A DNA stretch of 64,000 bases from the NCBI RefSeq assembly GCF_000283655.1, contig NC_016622.1, positions 1,748,501 through 1,812,500 on the forward strand, given 5' to 3'. A program made the position numbers and the translations under genes. Each line of letters starts with the position of its first letter. The first letter of the stretch is position 1. Shown here piece by piece: positions 37,595-45,996 of this stretch. The notes beneath the pieces were generated by a model. That model made no database searches. It worked only from the letters and a program-made list of their open reading frames with translations, and was not told the origin of the DNA. The DNA comes from Azospirillum lipoferum 4B. GTDB lineage: Bacteria; Pseudomonadota; Alphaproteobacteria; Azospirillales; Azospirillaceae.

Positions 37595-37736
37595 GCCCCC
37601 TCCCTCCCGCTTCGCGGGTCCCTCCCTCCCCCGCTTTGCGGGAGAGGGTGGACTTGCAATGCGGCGGCAGTCCCCTCTCCCGTGATCGGACCGGCCTTCG
37701 GCCGGCCGAGAGCGGGGGAGGGTTAGGGTGGGGGCA
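37595..37736. repeat. Dispersed C/G-rich intergenic repeat, copy 4
   Basis: Runs from GCCCCCTCCCTCCCGCTTCG to GGGTTAGGGTGGGGGC and then CGAAGCCGACGCC, a flank shared with copy 2. The interior holds GGCGGCAGTCCCCTCTCCCG and a CCGGCCTTCGGCCGG hairpin also seen in copy 1. It lies between rsmB-like (3' end) and pepA (5' end). Confidence 0.88.
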
Positions 37737-37760
37737 ATCGAAGCCGACGCCCCCACTCAC

Positions 37761-39158
37761 TCACGCATCGATCGCCTTGCCCAGCTCGACCGGATCGACC
37801 TCGCCCTGCTCCAGACCGACGTCGGACACGTTCTCCTCCGACACGCTCTCCTCCGCGCGGCGTTCCAGCACGGCGGCGAAGAAGCCGTCGGTATCGTGCT
37901 TGGCCGGCGTCAGGCGCAGATACGGACCCTCGACCGGCGGGGCGCCGGCCTCCTCCTCCGCCCACACCTCGGCGACGGACTTCACGATGAAGTCGTGGTG
38001 GGTCTGCAGGAAGGCCTCGACCTGCGCTTCGTTCTCGTCATGCAGCATGGAGCAGGTGGCATAGATCAGACGCCCGCCCGGCTTCACCAGACGCGCGGCG
38101 CTGTCCAGGATGTTGGCCTGAAGCGGCAGCAGCTGTTCCAGCCCCGGGCCGAGCTGGCGCCAGCGGGCATCCGGGTTGCGGCGCCAGGTGCCGGTGCCGG
38201 AGCAGGGCGCATCCACCAGCACGCGGTCGAACTTGCGCTTGTGGCGCTTCACCCAGGGGTCGCGCTCGCTGGTCAGCGGATGGGCTTCGATGTTGTGCAG
38301 GCCGGCGCGGCGGAAGCGCTCGGCGGCGCGCTTCAGGCGCTTGTCCAGCACGTCGCAGGCGACGACACGCCCCTTGTTCTTCATCAGCGCGGCGATGGCC
38401 AGCGTCTTGCCGCCGGCCCCGGCGCAGAAATCGACCACCTGATGGCCGGGCTTCGGCGCGACCGCCAGCGCAACCAGCTGCGAACCCTCGTCCTGGATCT
38501 CGACCAGACCGTCCTTGAAGGCGTCGACGCTGCCCAGCGGTGGCCGGCCCTTCACCCGCAGGCCGAGCGGCGACCAGCGCGTGGTCTCCGCCGTGATCTG
38601 CGCCTTGGCCAGCGCCTTGATGGCGCTCTGCTGGTTCGCCTTCAGCGGGTTGATGCGCAGGTCGAGCGGCGCCGCCTCCAGCAGCTTCTCCATCTCAACC
38701 CCGAAGCGGTCGCCCAGCGAGGCGCGCATCGGCGCTTCCGCCCATTCCGGACACTCCACCCGCACCGTCTCCGGCATGTCGGGATGGTCCATCGTGTGGC
38801 TTTCCAGCTTGCCGACCATCGCCAGCTCGTCGTCGGTCAGGCGGGCGGGGGCGAATTTGCCGCCGCTGAACATCTCCAGCACCACGCCGGCGTTGCGGTT
38901 CTCTTCCAGCAGCAGATAGGCCAGCACGCGGGCGCGCGGGGTGGGACGCTCGTAGCCCGCCCACTCGATCCACCAGCCGAGCCGCGCGTGGCGCCGCAGG
39001 ATCGCGTAGGCCATCTGGGCGACGGCAGTGCGGTCCTTCGACCCGATGTAGCGGCGGTTGCGGAAATAGGCGCTCATCACCGCGTCGGCGGGGCGAGGGG
39101 TCTCGTCGATCTCGGTCAGCAGATCGATGACCGCCTGGAGGCGGGCGGCGGGTGTCAT
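37761..39158 (-). CDS. RsmB/NOP-family RNA (cytosine-5)-methyltransferase
   Basis: 465 residues from MTPAARLQAVIDLLTEIDET, with AAGGGACC upstream. An N-terminal NusB-like helical region, then the catalytic domain: SAM site VVDFCAGAGGKTLAIAAL, DAPCSGTGTWRRNPDARW with the releasing Cys, and YATCSMLHDEN with the nucleophilic Cys. It most likely methylates 16S rRNA (RsmB-like), though the exact site cannot be assigned from sequence alone. The C-terminus is acidic. Confidence 0.92.
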   Translation of the reverse strand: MTPAARLQAVIDLLTEIDETPRPADAVMSAYFRNRRYIGSKDRTAVAQMAYAILRRHARLGWWIEWAGYERPTPRARVLAYLLLEENRNAGVVLEMFSGGKFAPARLTDDELAMVGKLESHTMDHPDMPETVRVECPEWAEAPMRASLGDRFGVEMEKLLEAAPLDLRINPLKANQQSAIKALAKAQITAETTRWSPLGLRVKGRPPLGSVDAFKDGLVEIQDEGSQLVALAVAPKPGHQVVDFCAGAGGKTLAIAALMKNKGRVVACDVLDKRLKRAAERFRRAGLHNIEAHPLTSERDPWVKRHKRKFDRVLVDAPCSGTGTWRRNPDARWRQLGPGLEQLLPLQANILDSAARLVKPGGRLIYATCSMLHDENEAQVEAFLQTHHDFIVKSVAEVWAEEEAGAPPVEGPYLRLTPAKHDTDGFFAAVLERRAEESVSEENVSDVGLEQGEVDPVELGKAIDA

Positions 39159-39525
39159 GGCGTCTGGTCCCTTGGGGTGTCTCATGGCGGCGAACAGGAC
39201 CGGGGCCGGCATGGTCCGGGTCGATGATCCGGGGTTCGGGCGGTCCTTCGCGTATGGGCTGTCGATACCGCGTTTGCCGCGCGCTGTCACGCGTCCCCGC
39301 CGCGCGGCTGCCCAGACCGCGACTCGGGAAGGCCGCTCGGCACCCTCCCCCGTGACAAGCGGCCGCGACCTATCCGAAAGTGCAGGTTGGATATTGACGA
39401 CTCGGGGTAACCACCGGCACAAACGTTCGGGTGATGTGACCTTCGCGTGACCGGTGCGGCCCCTGCGGCCGGCGGGCGGCCGGGTCTTCGACGGAAATGA
39501 TGGATCTTTGCGGCGGAGTTGCGCG
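39159..39525. other. Divergent intergenic region, no gene seen
   Basis: 367 bp between the divergent rsmB-like and mltA genes. Both frames stay open through parts of it but without family similarity or good ribosome sites. It should contain both promoters. I see no convincing operator; the best landmark is a local AT-rich stretch around 39380-39430. Confidence 0.6.
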
Positions 39526-40692
39526 ATGGCGGCTGCGGCTGGGGTGGCGTGTGTGCGCGTGTTGAAGCGGGCCGGAAGGCTGTCGCTGGTCGCGGGCCTT
39601 CTGGCGACGCTGGCGGCCTGTGCCGGCACCACTCAGATGGTCGAGGGCCAGCGCCCGACGGCACAGCGCCCGACGCTGGATCAGGTGGCCCCCGACTTCC
39701 GCCATCTTGCCGGCTGGATCGACGACGACCATGCCCAGGCGGTCCCCGCCCTGCAGCGCACCTGCGGCTGGGTGAGGAACCAGCCGCCCGGCAAGCCGCT
39801 GGGGCCATTGCGCGCCGCCGGCACCACCGACGACTGGCGCGCCATCTGCGCCGCCGCCCGCGACCTGCCCCCCGGCGACAGCGAGGCGGCGCGCCGCTTC
39901 TTCGAGGCCTTTTTCGCCCCGCGCGACGTCGCCAACGGCGAGGATGGCCTGTTCACCGGCTATTACGAGATCGAACTGCGCGGCAGCTGGACGCGCACCG
40001 AGCGCTACAACGTCCCGCTCTACCGAATGCCGCCGCGCGGCAAGCGCGGCCTGCCCACCCGTGCGCGGATCGAAGCCGGCGCGCTGAAGGGCAAGGGGCT
40101 GGAGCTGATGTGGGTGGATGACCCGGTCGACGCCTTCTTCCTGGAAATCCAGGGCTCCGGCCGAGCTATCATGGCCGACGGGTCGGTGGTGGGCATCCAT
40201 TACGGCGGCCAGAACGGTCACAGCTATTATCCCATCGGCCGCCATATCATCGACCGCGGCGACGCCACGCCGGAACAGATGTCGCTGCAGCTGATCCGCC
40301 GCTGGCTGAAGGACCATCCGGCCGAGGCCCAGCGGGTGATGAACCTCAACCCCTCCTACGTCTTCTTCAAGGTGAAGCCAGAGGTCGGTGCCCGCGGCGC
40401 CCGCAACATGGAGCTGACGCCCGGCCGCAGCCTTGCCGTGGATGCCGAGCATATCCCGCTGGGCGTGCCGCTGTGGCTGGAGGTGCGCGACGCCCCGGTG
40501 CCGGGCGGCGCGATCAAGCGGCTGGTTGTGGCGCAGGACACCGGCGGCGCCATCAAGGGCCCGGTGCGCGGCGACCTGTTCTGGGGCCACGGTCCGCAGG
40601 CGGAGGAAGGGGCCGGCGTGATGAAGGCGCGCGGCCGCTACACCATGCTGGCGCCGCGCAACCTGTCGGTCGAGACCGCCCAGCGGAAGTGA
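39526..40692 (+). CDS. mltA: Membrane-bound lytic murein transglycosylase A, lipoprotein
   Basis: 388 residues. The start ATG has GGAG 8 bases upstream. A signal peptide ends in the lipobox LAACAG, giving a lipidated Cys near residue 33. The MltA domain includes DGLFTGYYEIELRG, PTRARIEAGAL and VDAFFLEIQGSGR. The 3D domain has AVDAEHIPLGVPLWLE and AQDTGGAIKGPVRGDLFWG with the catalytic Asp. It cleaves peptidoglycan to 1,6-anhydromuropeptides. It is followed 15 bp later by a GNAT gene. Confidence 0.95.
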   Translation: MAAAAGVACVRVLKRAGRLSLVAGLLATLAACAGTTQMVEGQRPTAQRPTLDQVAPDFRHLAGWIDDDHAQAVPALQRTCGWVRNQPPGKPLGPLRAAGTTDDWRAICAAARDLPPGDSEAARRFFEAFFAPRDVANGEDGLFTGYYEIELRGSWTRTERYNVPLYRMPPRGKRGLPTRARIEAGALKGKGLELMWVDDPVDAFFLEIQGSGRAIMADGSVVGIHYGGQNGHSYYPIGRHIIDRGDATPEQMSLQLIRRWLKDHPAEAQRVMNLNPSYVFFKVKPEVGARGARNMELTPGRSLAVDAEHIPLGVPLWLEVRDAPVPGGAIKRLVVAQDTGGAIKGPVRGDLFWGHGPQAEEGAGVMKARGRYTMLAPRNLSVETAQRK

Positions 40693-40706
40693 GGACGGCG
40701 GAAGCG

Positions 40707-41249
40707 ATGACGGCTGGAGGGGGCATCCGGCTGGAACGGCTGACCGACCTGCCGGACCGGGAGGCGGCGCTGGCGGCGCTGGAGGAGATCTTCTTCGCCT
40801 CCACCACCCGGACGGAGTTCGCATCGGACGCGGATCGCGCCGCCTTCCTCGCCACTTGGACCGGCTGGTACGTGGCCGACGCACCGCGCGACATCTGGAT
40901 GGCGGTGGCGGGCGACGGGCTGGTGGTGGGCTATCTCACCGGCTGCAAGGACAGCGCGGGCACGCCGGAGCTTGCCCGCCGCATTCCGAAATATGAGGTC
41001 TTCGCCGACCATTTTGCCGCCTATCCCGCGCATTTCCATGTGAATGTCCGGCCGGGCTGGCGGGAGCACGGGCTTGGCCGCCGGCTGGTCGACCGCTTCG
41101 CCGAGGATTGCCGGGGCGACGGCCTGCCCGGCGTGCATCTGGTCACCGCCGTCTTCGCCCGCAATGTCGAGTTCTACCGGCGCGCCGGCTTCACCGACGC
41201 CTGCCAGCGCGGACCGCTGCTGCTCCTGGGCCGGAACCTGAAGACCTGA
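40707..41249 (+). CDS. GNAT-family N-acetyltransferase
   Basis: 180 residues. The opening FFASTTRTEFASDADRAAFL is unusual. The acetyl-CoA part FHVNVRPGWREHGLGRRLVDRFAED and the later FARNVEFYRRAGFTDACQ are GNAT hallmarks. The substrate is unknown. GGAAGCG precedes the ATG and the 14-bp gap to mltA implies co-transcription, perhaps linking it to cell-wall metabolism. Confidence 0.87.
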   Translation: MTAGGGIRLERLTDLPDREAALAALEEIFFASTTRTEFASDADRAAFLATWTGWYVADAPRDIWMAVAGDGLVVGYLTGCKDSAGTPELARRIPKYEVFADHFAAYPAHFHVNVRPGWREHGLGRRLVDRFAEDCRGDGLPGVHLVTAVFARNVEFYRRAGFTDACQRGPLLLLGRNLKT

Positions 41250-41307
41250 CTCCATCGGCACGGCTGTGCTAGGCAGAAGGCATCTCCCTGCCGGAAAGCC
41301 CGTTGCC

Positions 41308-42072
41308 ATGACCCGCCCGCCCCTGCTGATCGAAAGCCCGCAGAACCCGCAGTTCAAGCTGTGGGAATCGGCGCTGGAAAGCCGCGGGCTGAAGAAGAAC
41401 GGCAAGTTCCTGCTGGCCGGGCTGAAAACCGTGCCGGAGGCGCTGCGCCAGCATCCCGACCGGTTCGAGCGCATCCTGTTCACCGACCCGGCGCAGATAT
41501 CGTCCTGGCGCCTGCCTCCCGGAGTGGAGCCGGTGCAGCTCGCGCCTGCCCTGTTCAGGACGCTCGACGTGTCCGGCACCGGCTTCCCGCTGCTGGTCGG
41601 CGCGGTGCCGAAGATGCCGGCCATCGATCTGTCGCAGCCGCCGCAAGGGCTTGAACTGCTGTGCGCGCTGGGCGATCCCAGCAATCTGGGCGCGTTGCTG
41701 CGCAGCGCAGCATCCTTCGGCGTGTCACGGATCGTGCTTCTGGAGGGGGCGGCGCATCCCTTCCACCCCAAATGCCTGCGGGCGGGGTCCAACGCGCAGT
41801 TCGCGCTGACCCTGCTGCGCGGCCCGCGCTGGGCGGCGGTGAACGAGGCGGCGGGGCCGCTCTATGCGCTGGACGGCGGGGGAGAGGATTTGACCCGCTT
41901 CGACTGGCCGGCGGACATGCGGCTGATCCTGGGCGAGGAAGGCCAGGGCGTGCCGGCCGACTGTCCGGCGACGCGGCTGTCGGTGCCGACGACCGGCGCG
42001 GTGGAGTCGCTGAACGCCACCGTGGCGGTCAGCGTGGCGCTTTTCGCGCGGTTTGCGGCGGTGCGAGAATAG
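41308..42072 (+). CDS. TrmH/SpoU-family RNA 2'-O-methyltransferase
   Basis: 254 residues from MTRPPLLIESPQNPQFKLWE. The SPOUT motifs are LCALGDPSNLGALLRSAASFG (motif 1), LILGEEGQGVP (motif 2) and TTGAVESLNATVAVSVALF (motif 3). The N-terminal RNA-binding domain is present. The target, tRNA or rRNA, is not assignable from sequence. It follows the GNAT gene by 58 bp. Confidence 0.92.
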   Translation: MTRPPLLIESPQNPQFKLWESALESRGLKKNGKFLLAGLKTVPEALRQHPDRFERILFTDPAQISSWRLPPGVEPVQLAPALFRTLDVSGTGFPLLVGAVPKMPAIDLSQPPQGLELLCALGDPSNLGALLRSAASFGVSRIVLLEGAAHPFHPKCLRAGSNAQFALTLLRGPRWAAVNEAAGPLYALDGGGEDLTRFDWPADMRLILGEEGQGVPADCPATRLSVPTTGAVESLNATVAVSVALFARFAAVRE

Positions 42073-42277
42073 GACGGGCCCCCGAGACCGTCACCTCGCC
42101 AATTCTGGAAAGGGCGTTTCAGGCTCGATGGGCTGCTCCACATGATCGATCCACCGGCCGCCTTTCGCCAGGAGGTCCCTCTGCCGGTCCACCGCGACCG
42201 GCGCGACGTGCGGGCGGTGGAGTCGTTGGCGCGGCCGTTCCGCCGCCATGCAAAGGCGCTGGCGGGAGGCTGACCGC

Positions 42278-43954
42278 TCAGCCGCGGCCGGCGATCAGGC
42301 TGTCGGCCGCTGCGCGGGCTTCCGCCGTGACGGTGGCGCCGGACAGCATGCGGGCGATCTCCTCGCGCCGCTCGTCGCCGTCCAGTTCGGCGACGCCGGT
42401 GGTGACCTGCTCGCCCTTCTGCGACTTCTGAACCTTCAGGTGGACGGCGCCGCGCGCCGCGACCTGCGGGCTGTGGGTGACGACCAGAACCTGCAGGCCA
42501 TGGCCCAGCGTTTCCAGCCGTTCGCCCACCGCCGCGGCGACGGCGCCGCCGATGCCGGTGTCAACCTCGTCGAACACCAGCGTGCCGACGGTGGAGGTCT
42601 GAGCCAGCACCACCTTCAGCGCCAGCATGAAGCGCGCAAGTTCGCCGCCCGACGCGATCTTGTTCAGCGCACCCGGAGGGGAGCCGGGGTTGGTCGCGAC
42701 CTGGAAGGCGACGCGGTCGATGCCGGACGCGTTCCATTCCGGCTCGTCAAGCGGCTCGACCAGCGTGCGGAACTTGGCCTTTTCCATCTTCAGCGGCGCC
42801 AACTCGCCGGCCACCGCCACGTCAAGCCGGCCGGCGGCCTCGCGGCGGGCGGCGCTCAGCGCCTCGGCGGCCTTGTGGAAGGTGGTGCGGGCCTGCTCCG
42901 CCTCCTTCGCCAGCTTGGCCAGCAGGTCGCCCTGATCCTCGATCAGCAGCAGGCGGCCTGCCATCTCCTCGCGCAAAGCGGCCAGCGCGTCCACATCGAC
43001 GCCATGCTTGCGGGCGGCGGCGCGCAGCGCGAACAGCCGCTCCTCCAGCTTTTCCAGCGCCCGCGGATCCATGTCGACGCCGCTGGAGACGGCCTGCAGG
43101 GCGGCGATGGCCTCCCCCGCCTCGGTCGCGGCGCGGTCGAGCGCGGCGATCACCGGGTCCAGCGTGCCGCCGGCCCGGTCGGCGATGCGGCTCAGCGTGC
43201 GGATGGCGGAGGACAGCGCCCGTTCGACACCGCGGTCGCCCGAAAGCTCCGCATAGGCGGCGTTCATGCCGTCGACCAGCTTTTCCCGGTGCATCAGCAC
43301 CGCGCGGGTCTCCGACAGCTCCGCCTCCTCGCCGGCCTTGGGGGCGAGCGCGTCCAGCTCGGCCACCGCGTGGCGGAGATATTCCTCTTCGGAGCGGGCA
43401 CGGGCGATGTCGGCGGCGGCGGAATGGCGCGCGTCCTCGACCTGCCTCCAGGCGCGGTAGGCAGCGGCGACCTGCGCCGCCTGCGCCGACAGGCCGGCAT
43501 AAGCATCCAGCACGCTACGGTGGGTCTGCGGGTTCAACAGGCCATGGGTGTCGAATTGCCCATGGACCTCGACCAGTTCGGCGCCGAGCGACTTCAGCAG
43601 GCCGACGCCGACCGGCTGGTCGTTGACCCAGGCACGGCTGCGGCCGTCGGTGTTGACGGTGCGGCGGATCACCAGCGAGCCGTCACCTGAATCGGCGTCC
43701 AGCCCCTGTTCCTTCAGGATGGCGAAGGCGGGGTGGTCGCCCGACAGCTCGAATTCCGCGGTGACGGAGGCCTGATCGGCGCCATGGCGGACCAGACCGG
43801 AATCGGCCCGCGCGCCGAGGGCAAGCCCCAGCGCGTCGAGCAGGATCGACTTGCCGGCTCCGGTCTCGCCGGTCAGGGCGCACAGGCCCTTGCGGAAGGA
43901 CAGGCTCAGCCGCTCGATCAGGACGACGTCCCGGATCGTCAGCGACACGAGCAT
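42278..43954 (-). CDS. recN: DNA repair protein RecN
   Basis: A 558-residue SMC-like ATPase for double-strand break repair. MLVSLTIRDVVLIERLSLSF precedes Walker A (LTGETGAGKSILLDAL). The ABC signature region NKIASGGELARFMLALK and Walker B LVFDEVDTGIGG are near the C-terminus, with coiled coils between. It starts 8 bp after bamD stops, the conserved alphaproteobacterial bamD-recN order. Confidence 0.96.
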   Translation of the reverse strand: MLVSLTIRDVVLIERLSLSFRKGLCALTGETGAGKSILLDALGLALGARADSGLVRHGADQASVTAEFELSGDHPAFAILKEQGLDADSGDGSLVIRRTVNTDGRSRAWVNDQPVGVGLLKSLGAELVEVHGQFDTHGLLNPQTHRSVLDAYAGLSAQAAQVAAAYRAWRQVEDARHSAAADIARARSEEEYLRHAVAELDALAPKAGEEAELSETRAVLMHREKLVDGMNAAYAELSGDRGVERALSSAIRTLSRIADRAGGTLDPVIAALDRAATEAGEAIAALQAVSSGVDMDPRALEKLEERLFALRAAARKHGVDVDALAALREEMAGRLLLIEDQGDLLAKLAKEAEQARTTFHKAAEALSAARREAAGRLDVAVAGELAPLKMEKAKFRTLVEPLDEPEWNASGIDRVAFQVATNPGSPPGALNKIASGGELARFMLALKVVLAQTSTVGTLVFDEVDTGIGGAVAAAVGERLETLGHGLQVLVVTHSPQVAARGAVHLKVQKSQKGEQVTTGVAELDGDERREEIARMLSGATVTAEARAAADSLIAGRG

Positions 43955-43962
43955 GGAGCGTC

Positions 43963-44778
43963 CTAGAACAGGGAGTTCCAGGCTTTGCTGATCCACGACT
44001 TCTCGTTTCGCTCGGGACGCAGATTGGCGTCCACCAGCAGTGCGTAGCTGTCCGTGTACCATTCGCTGCCGGGGAAGTTGTGGCCGAGCACGGCCGCGGC
44101 GGCCTTCGCCTCGTCGGTCACGCCCAGCGCCAGATAGCACTCCACCAGCCGGTGCAGCGCCTCCGCCACATGGGACGTGGTCTGGTAATTTTCAACGACG
44201 ACGCGGAAGCGGTTGATCGCGGCGGTATACTGATGCTGACGCAGGTAGAAGCGACCGACCTCCATTTCCTTGCCGGCAAGGTGGTCGTTGGTCAGGTCGA
44301 TCTTCAGCTTCGCGTCGCGGGCATATTTGCTGTCGGGGAAACGGCGCACCACCTCCGACAGGGCGTCGAGCGCCTGCCGGGTCATCCGCTGGTCGCGGCG
44401 CACATCGGTGATCTGCTCGTAATAGCACAGCGCCCGCATGTAATAGGCGTAGTCGACATCCGGGCTGCCCGGATGAAGCTGGATGAAGCGGTCGAGCGCC
44501 AGGATGGCGTCGTCGTACTTCAAATCCTGATAGTGGGCGTAGGCGGCAAGAAGCTGCGCCTTGCTGGCCGACTCGGAATAGGGATGCTGCCGCTCCACCT
44601 CGTCGTAGAGCTTTGCGGCCTTCTTGAAGGCCTCCTCGCGCATCGCCGCGTCGGCTTCCGACAGAAGCTGGTCGGCCGGACGTTCGACATACGCGTCCTC
44701 CTTGGTGGAGGAGCAGGCGGTCAGGGCGGCGGACAGGAGGATGGCCGTCAGCGGCAGGCGGTACGGGCGAGGAAGCAT
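43963..44778 (-). CDS. bamD: Outer-membrane assembly lipoprotein BamD
   Basis: 271 residues. The signal peptide ends in the lipobox LTAC, giving lipidated Cys22. Five TPR-like units follow, with ERQHPYSESASKAQLLAAYAHY, LALDRFIQLHPGSPDVDYAYYMRALCYYEQI and DSKYARDAKLKIDLTNDHLAGKE. It is the essential partner of BamA in beta-barrel insertion. It is co-transcribed with recN. lpxC, which often lies upstream, is not here. Confidence 0.95.
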   Translation of the reverse strand: MLPRPYRLPLTAILLSAALTACSSTKEDAYVERPADQLLSEADAAMREEAFKKAAKLYDEVERQHPYSESASKAQLLAAYAHYQDLKYDDAILALDRFIQLHPGSPDVDYAYYMRALCYYEQITDVRRDQRMTRQALDALSEVVRRFPDSKYARDAKLKIDLTNDHLAGKEMEVGRFYLRQHQYTAAINRFRVVVENYQTTSHVAEALHRLVECYLALGVTDEAKAAAAVLGHNFPGSEWYTDSYALLVDANLRPERNEKSWISKAWNSLF

Positions 44779-44895
44779 CGTCGTCTTGGGCGCTTTCGAA
44801 GTTGCCCCTGTATAGCACGCCGGGGTGAGGGCGCCGCAAGCGGTAACGCGGGGGTGGGCCGGGCAATCGGATTTGAGGAGCGCAGATTTGGTCGA

Positions 44896-44936
44896 GCCCG
44901 TCTCCCCTCGCGGGAGAGGGGTTGGGGGGAGGGGGC
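44896..44936. repeat. Degenerate fragment resembling the C/G-rich repeat
   Basis: GCCCGTCTCCCCTCGCGGGAGAGGGG followed by a G-rich tract ending GGAGGGGGC resembles the core and end of the larger repeats. It is flanked by an 8-bp inverted pair CAGATTTG/CAAATCTG. It lies in the 281-bp gap before bamD, which has no gene. Confidence 0.5.
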
Positions 44937-45059
44937 GCAAATCTGGATCGCCACCAGCCTTGCGGCCGGGATCCCCCTCATCCCAACCCGCGGGTCGGCA
45001 AAACGCCCTTGGCATTTGGCCGATCCCGCCCCGCCAGGGGAGAAGGGCTTTTTCTCCCC

Positions 45060-45794
45060 CTACCCGAACAGCGCGTCGATGTCGGCCTGGCTGATGTTGC
45101 CGCTGTCGGGGGTGGCTTCGGCCGGGCCGTGCAGGTCGAGATTGTCGTCCTTCTTGGTGACGGACGGCGGCAGCGGCATCGCCTCGAACTCGCGCTTGTT
45201 CCACAGGCCCATCATGGCGTCGACACGCTCCTCGATGAAGGACATGGCGCGGACGACCTTGGTGATGCGCTGGCCGGTCAGATCCTGGAAGTTGCAGGCC
45301 TCGTAGATGCGGACGATGACGTCGACCATGTCGTTGACGCGGTCGTTGTGATAGCCCTCCGGCAAGGACGACTTCAGCTCCGACACCACCTCTTCCAGCT
45401 CTTCGGCGCAGGCCATGATGGTGTTGGTCGCGGCCTCCGTCGCGGCGACGACGGCGCTCAGTTCCTGGCTGGCCTGCTCGAACTTGTCATCGCCGGCCAG
45501 CGGGTGGCGGATGGCGGCCATCTCCACCTTGGTCGCCTTGATGCGGCCGGAGATGTCGGCGATCTCGACCTGGATCTGGTCGATCTGCGCCGCATCCATG
45601 GCGAGGAAGCGGTCGAGCTTGGCGCCCAGTTCGCTGACGGCCCGCAGCACCTCGGTGTTGTCGGCCTGCACCACCTGGGTCGGCACCGGAAGCGCCGCGG
45701 CGGCGGCGCCGTCTTCGATCAATGCCTGGAACGGGTGCCCGGACTTGCGGGCTTTCTGAAGCTCGGCCATGAAGGGCTTGGTCATCTGCTTCAT
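45060..45794 (-). CDS. cheZ: CheZ-like CheY-P phosphatase
   Basis: 244 residues, mostly long helices. The catalytic CheZ segment NFQDLTGQRITKVV places Asp171 and Gln175 as in E. coli CheZ. The C-terminus SGNISQADIDALFG is a short CheY-docking type motif, close to the FliM N-terminal motif. An ATG three codons later has a better-placed GAGG. It is the last gene of a run cheY, long cheZ-like, cheZ-like, all on the minus strand, with 202 bp from the previous gene. Confidence 0.88.
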   Translation of the reverse strand: MKQMTKPFMAELQKARKSGHPFQALIEDGAAAAALPVPTQVVQADNTEVLRAVSELGAKLDRFLAMDAAQIDQIQVEIADISGRIKATKVEMAAIRHPLAGDDKFEQASQELSAVVAATEAATNTIMACAEELEEVVSELKSSLPEGYHNDRVNDMVDVIVRIYEACNFQDLTGQRITKVVRAMSFIEERVDAMMGLWNKREFEAMPLPPSVTKKDDNLDLHGPAEATPDSGNISQADIDALFG

Positions 45795-45996
45795 CCTCGG
45801 TCCCGCCTCTCGGAAACGGCCGCCTATGGCCTGGGTGGTGAATATGTGTGGGATGGTGGAATGTCTGGTTGCGTACCGGGTCTGCGTTCTGGAGCCGTCG
45901 ACCGCGCCACATGGGGCCATCGGCCTGCAGGGCGGGTCAATCGGGGGAAACCTAGAGGAAGAGCCCTGCCGGACGGGCCGGCACAGCTTCCCCGCC

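Noticed and set aside
42142-42273. A 43-codon frame between the SpoU methylase and recN
   Set aside because: No family, no clear ribosome site, and it ends inside the recN 3' region boundary. Could be a remnant but not supportable.
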